This document shows positions 61,519 through 64,000 of a stretch of DNA of 64,000 nt, one piece after another. This stretch comes from Jannaschia sp. CCS1. GTDB lineage: Bacteria; Pseudomonadota; Alphaproteobacteria; Rhodobacterales; Rhodobacteraceae. Positions within the stretch are counted from its first letter, which is position 1; every line of letters begins with the position of its first letter. The notes beneath the pieces were generated by a model. The model worked only from the letters and a program-made list of their open reading frames with translations, was not told where the DNA came from and did not search any database. Location of the stretch: positions 2,046,001 to 2,110,000 of the forward strand of contig NC_007802.1 of NCBI RefSeq assembly GCF_000013565.1, read 5' to 3'. Position numbers and translations under genes: made by a program.

Positions 61519-62634
61519 TCACGCACCAAGTGCGCCGACTTGCGGTGCAAGTGCGTCCTGGATCGCCTTCAGTTTGGACCGGCTCACCGGGGCGGGCGGC
61601 AGATCGTCGCCGTCAAACAGACAGCGGCCTTTGTCTTTGGTCCGCTCGAACCGGGTGACACGGTCGGGATTGACCAGATAGCTGCGATGGGTCTGGAGGA
61701 AGCCTGCGGGCAACAGCCGTTTGGATGCCACTGTGATCGGCCAAACGCAAAACAGCCGGTCATCCTCGGTATAGATCTGGGTGTAGTGCCCATCGGCGCG
61801 CACAAACAACACGTCGCGGGACCGGACAAACACCTTGCTGCCATCGCTTTCACACGGGATTTGCAGGTCCGAGATCGGCTCAGGCACGGGCAGGGGATCC
61901 TCGCTTTCGGCCTTGGCAGCGGGGGCGACCAGATAGGTGACGCTCACCCAGAGGCAAGCCCCGAAAATGACGAAGCTGAAGAAGATCACCCCCAGCGCGA
62001 GGGTCTCATTGCTCATGGACGGGCCGAATTCAGCCAGGGTAGGCTCTGGCACGAAATTGGTCCCCGCAATCGCCAGAAAATGGACGGAGCAGACCGCTAT
62101 CGCAAAACAGATCGTCCCCAGAACGATGTTGCGGTTGGTCCGCTGTCCATAGGCGATCCAGAACGCAAGGACGCACAGGCCGATGGCCACGATGGACGAA
62201 AACACAACGCCGCCGGTCGAGTAGACGGCCCTGCACAGCTCCAGCCCCGCCATGCCAATATAATGCATGACCAGAATGCCGACGCCCACGATAGCTCCCG
62301 CCAGCGAAATGATGAGCGGCGTCCGCTCCGCAAAATGCAACAGGATCAGGGCCGCGCCAACCAGCAGGATCGCGGATAGGGCCGATACCAGCGTGATCGC
62401 CGCGTCATAGTAGAACAGGATTGGCAGCTTCAGCCCCAGCATGGCAACGAAATGCATGGCCCAGATGCCACCGCCGAGGGCCACCGCCGCCAGCGCTATG
62501 GAGGCTTTCTTCTGGAACATCGGCTTTTCAGACAGATCGCGGGTCAGCGACAGACCTGTGAACCCTGCGACCAGCGCCACGATGCAGGACATTAGGATCA
62601 GGACGCCGCTGTGGTTGACGCTTAGGAACTCCAT
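61519..62634 (-). CDS. coxC: MHYT-LytTR membrane-bound regulator, CoxC-like
   Basis: 371 aa. The N-terminal half has seven expected membrane segments with three MHYT-type motifs (AMHFVAMLG, VMHYIGMAG, SVHFLAIAG), proposed to bind copper or a haem-type ligand and sense O2, CO or NO. The C-terminal half is a LytTR DNA-binding domain (VLFVRADGHYTQIYTEDDRL, THRSYLVNPDRVTRFERTKD). CoxC and CoxH of Oligotropha have the same architecture and are linked to the cox operon, which supports a role in CO-dependent regulation of coxMSLDEFG. The ATG at 62634 is chosen as the family start. Confidence 0.88.
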   Translation of the reverse strand: MEFLSVNHSGVLILMSCIVALVAGFTGLSLTRDLSEKPMFQKKASIALAAVALGGGIWAMHFVAMLGLKLPILFYYDAAITLVSALSAILLVGAALILLHFAERTPLIISLAGAIVGVGILVMHYIGMAGLELCRAVYSTGGVVFSSIVAIGLCVLAFWIAYGQRTNRNIVLGTICFAIAVCSVHFLAIAGTNFVPEPTLAEFGPSMSNETLALGVIFFSFVIFGACLWVSVTYLVAPAAKAESEDPLPVPEPISDLQIPCESDGSKVFVRSRDVLFVRADGHYTQIYTEDDRLFCVWPITVASKRLLPAGFLQTHRSYLVNPDRVTRFERTKDKGRCLFDGDDLPPAPVSRSKLKAIQDALAPQVGALGA

Positions 62635-62809
62635 ATCCCTGAGGATGACCAAAATAGCAGCGCTTTGCAAATGATGCGGTGGGCGGTGCGCCTTCATTTT
62701 GCCGTGAGATGTGATGATGCCGTACAAAGGCTCATCGCTGACCGGAGGTTGTGTCCAAACGTGTCCCGAAAACCTGCTGTGAGCGTGTGCGGCCGAGGCC
62801 TGCGCGCTG

Positions 62810-63142
62810 TCAGGCCTCCCTATCCAGCAAGGTCAGGATATCGCGGCAGTTTTGGACCCGGCCTCCGCAGCAATCCGACAGCAGAAAGGCAACCAGCGTG
62901 TTGATCGCGGACAAATTGGCCGCGTAGCGGATCTCCCGCTGATGTCTGCTGCTGGTCAACAATCCCGCACGCTTCAGGATCGCGAGATGTCCCGAGAGGG
63001 TTGAGGGTTTGGCATCGAGGCGTTCTGCCACCTGTAGGGCTGGCACCCCCTCCGGCGCCTCGCGCACCAGCAGTTGGAACACCGCCAACCGGGTCGGATG
63101 CGCAAGGGCTGCGAAGGCGTCGATGGCGGTATCCTGGTTCAT
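62810..63142 (-). CDS. ArsR-family transcriptional repressor
   Basis: 110 aa winged helix-turn-helix repressor. ALAHPTRLAVFQLLVREAPE, the recognition helix KPSTLSGHLAILKRAGLLTS and REIRYAANLSAI are typical. Three C-terminal cysteines in SDCCGGRVQNC (CC-X6-C) resemble the metalloid-binding site of arsenite-responsive ArsR proteins. The neighbour is a deacylase, not an arsenic gene, so the ligand remains open. Start ATG 63142 overlaps an inverted repeat; no ribosome binding site is evident, suggesting leaderless translation. Confidence 0.85.
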   Translation of the reverse strand: MNQDTAIDAFAALAHPTRLAVFQLLVREAPEGVPALQVAERLDAKPSTLSGHLAILKRAGLLTSSRHQREIRYAANLSAINTLVAFLLSDCCGGRVQNCRDILTLLDREA

Positions 63143-63164
63143 ATTTCGATAATGCCCGAAATAT
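63141..63164. promoter_or_regulatory. ArsR operator candidate
   Basis: ATATTTCG-ATAATGCC-CGAAATAT, a perfect 8-bp inverted repeat overlapping the arsR-family start codon and lying 73 bp before the divergent deacylase gene. ArsR proteins bind such repeats over their own promoter. Confidence 0.6.
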
Positions 63165-63236
63165 CGACGCTTGACCAGAGGTCGTGGATGCCGTAACCAA
63201 ACGTCAATTCGGCAATAGTCGAAATGAAGGGAGCCC

Positions 63237-64000
63237 ATGTCCGGCACGCTGATCACATCTGACGTCGATGTCGACGCGCACGGCAAACAGCAGGCCTACC
63301 TGCGGGTACCGCATTCGGTCCATCGCTCGGCCTATGGCTGGATCCCGGTTCCGATTGCGGTGATCCGAAACGGCGACGGCCCGACGCTGGTGATCTCGGC
63401 CGGGGTGCATGGCGATGAGTATGAGGGTCAGATCGCGGTGGCGACCCTGATCCGCACCCTTGATGCCACCGATATTCGTGGGCGGCTGATCCTGTTGCCG
63501 ATGGTGAACGTCCCGGCGGCAGAGGCGGGTTGCCGGACGTCTCCCATCGACGCCGGTAACCTCAACCGGCTTTATCCGGGTGATCCAAAGGGCATGCCGT
63601 CCCAGATGATCGCGCATTTCCATGAAGAGGTGATCCTGCCGCTGGCCGATTATGCCGTTGATCTGCATTCGGGCGGGTCGTCCCTGATCTATCCGGCGAC
63701 GGTGATGCGCGGGCCGTCCCATTCGCCGCAGGAAGAGGATGGCCTTGCCACGTTGGTCGACGCGTTCGATCTTCCCTATACATGGGTCTTCCAGGGCGGC
63801 GGCGGGCGCGACAGCACGGCGCGAACAGCCATGGGGGCGGCCAATCGAAAAGGTGTGATCAATGTGATGGCCGAATTGGGCGGGGCAGGGTGCGTGACGC
63901 CCGATGTCCTGCATCGCACAGAGCGCGGGCTGCGACGGATCCTGCACGCGGTGGGCATGCTGCCGGGCTATGTCCCGGATGGCGCCCAGGGAACACGGGC
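63237..64000 (+). CDS. Succinylglutamate desuccinylase/aspartoacylase family protein, partial
   Basis: At least 254 residues, cut by the right edge of the window. The M14-type zinc site is visible: HGDEYEGQIAVATLIRTL, DLHSGGSSLIYPA and NLNRLYPGD. HRSAYGWIPVPIAVIRNG at the N-terminus is found in a subgroup that includes DoeB, the N-acetyl-diaminobutyrate deacetylase of ectoine breakdown, but this cannot be settled without neighbours. GAAGGGAG precedes the ATG. It is divergent from the ArsR gene and probably controlled by it. Confidence 0.85.
   Translation, partial: MSGTLITSDVDVDAHGKQQAYLRVPHSVHRSAYGWIPVPIAVIRNGDGPTLVISAGVHGDEYEGQIAVATLIRTLDATDIRGRLILLPMVNVPAAEAGCRTSPIDAGNLNRLYPGDPKGMPSQMIAHFHEEVILPLADYAVDLHSGGSSLIYPATVMRGPSHSPQEEDGLATLVDAFDLPYTWVFQGGGGRDSTARTAMGAANRKGVINVMAELGGAGCVTPDVLHRTERGLRRILHAVGMLPGYVPDGAQGTR

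Noticed and set aside
1-64000. tRNA, rRNA, CRISPR, insertion sequence or prophage features
   Set aside because: None seen while reading both strands; no repeated spacers, transposase motifs or tRNA-like cloverleaf sequence were noticed, though no tRNA search program was run.

Overview
The window is high-GC DNA (low sixties percent by eye) with dense, tightly packed genes, many ATGA stop/start overlaps and several ABC transporter operons. The gene content points to a marine Roseobacter-type alphaproteobacterium (Rhodobacterales): a form I aerobic CO dehydrogenase cluster, a ugp-type glycerol-3-phosphate importer, a VPLPA-CTERM protein, a radical SAM plus UdgX repair pair and a GTTC-N7-GTTC type LexA box. 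I see no tRNA, rRNA, CRISPR array, insertion sequence or phage gene, so this looks like ordinary chromosome or chromid.

Layout. (1) 0.2-7.8 kb: a peptide-type ABC importer split over two divergent units around an XRE-cupin regulator; one side carries permeases, ATPases and a GAF protein, the other the binding protein and an M24 (Xaa-Pro) peptidase. (2) 8-20 kb: a RibD/DHFR-fold protein, an AraC regulator, and a 10-kb operon: Fe(II) dioxygenase, variant metallo-beta-lactamase-fold protein, a second peptide/oligosaccharide-type ABC importer and a GH38 alpha-mannosidase. (3) 20-30 kb: stress island: a cyclic-nucleotide-domain/FAD oxidoreductase fusion without the thioredoxin-reductase cysteines, AI-2E and YihY membrane proteins, trehalose synthesis (otsBA), a glutathione-reductase-like enzyme, a PRC-barrel protein and a SpoIIAA-like protein. 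Five matches to the EcfG (general stress sigma) promoter pattern GGAAC-N16/17-xGTT lie upstream of these genes in the right orientation.

(4) 30-34 kb: a radical SAM protein and a DUF4130-UdgX fusion behind a LexA box, then an HWE histidine kinase with a single-domain response regulator. (5) 34-43 kb: DeoR regulator, methylglyoxal synthase, VPLPA-CTERM protein, ugpBAEC and an SHMT-like PLP enzyme with a hairpin over its ribosome binding site. (6) 42.7-48.8 kb: Mn/Zn ABC importer, then tryptophan dioxygenase and kynureninase. (7) 49-52.6 kb: copper ATPase and CueR behind a classical long-spacer MerR-type promoter; AbrB-type membrane protein.

(8) 52.6-62.6 kb, minus strand: MHYT-LytTR regulator (CoxC-like), coxM, coxS, coxL, coxD, coxE, coxF, a MobA-like nucleotidyltransferase, an unlisted 33-codon gene ending in Cys-Cys, coxG, and an alpha/beta hydrolase. 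CO would be oxidised by CoxMSL; CoxD, CoxE and CoxF are known to mature the Mo-Cu site. (9) 62.8-64 kb: an ArsR regulator divergent from an aspartoacylase-family deacylase cut by the window edge.

All assignments come from reading motifs and gene order; no database search was run.
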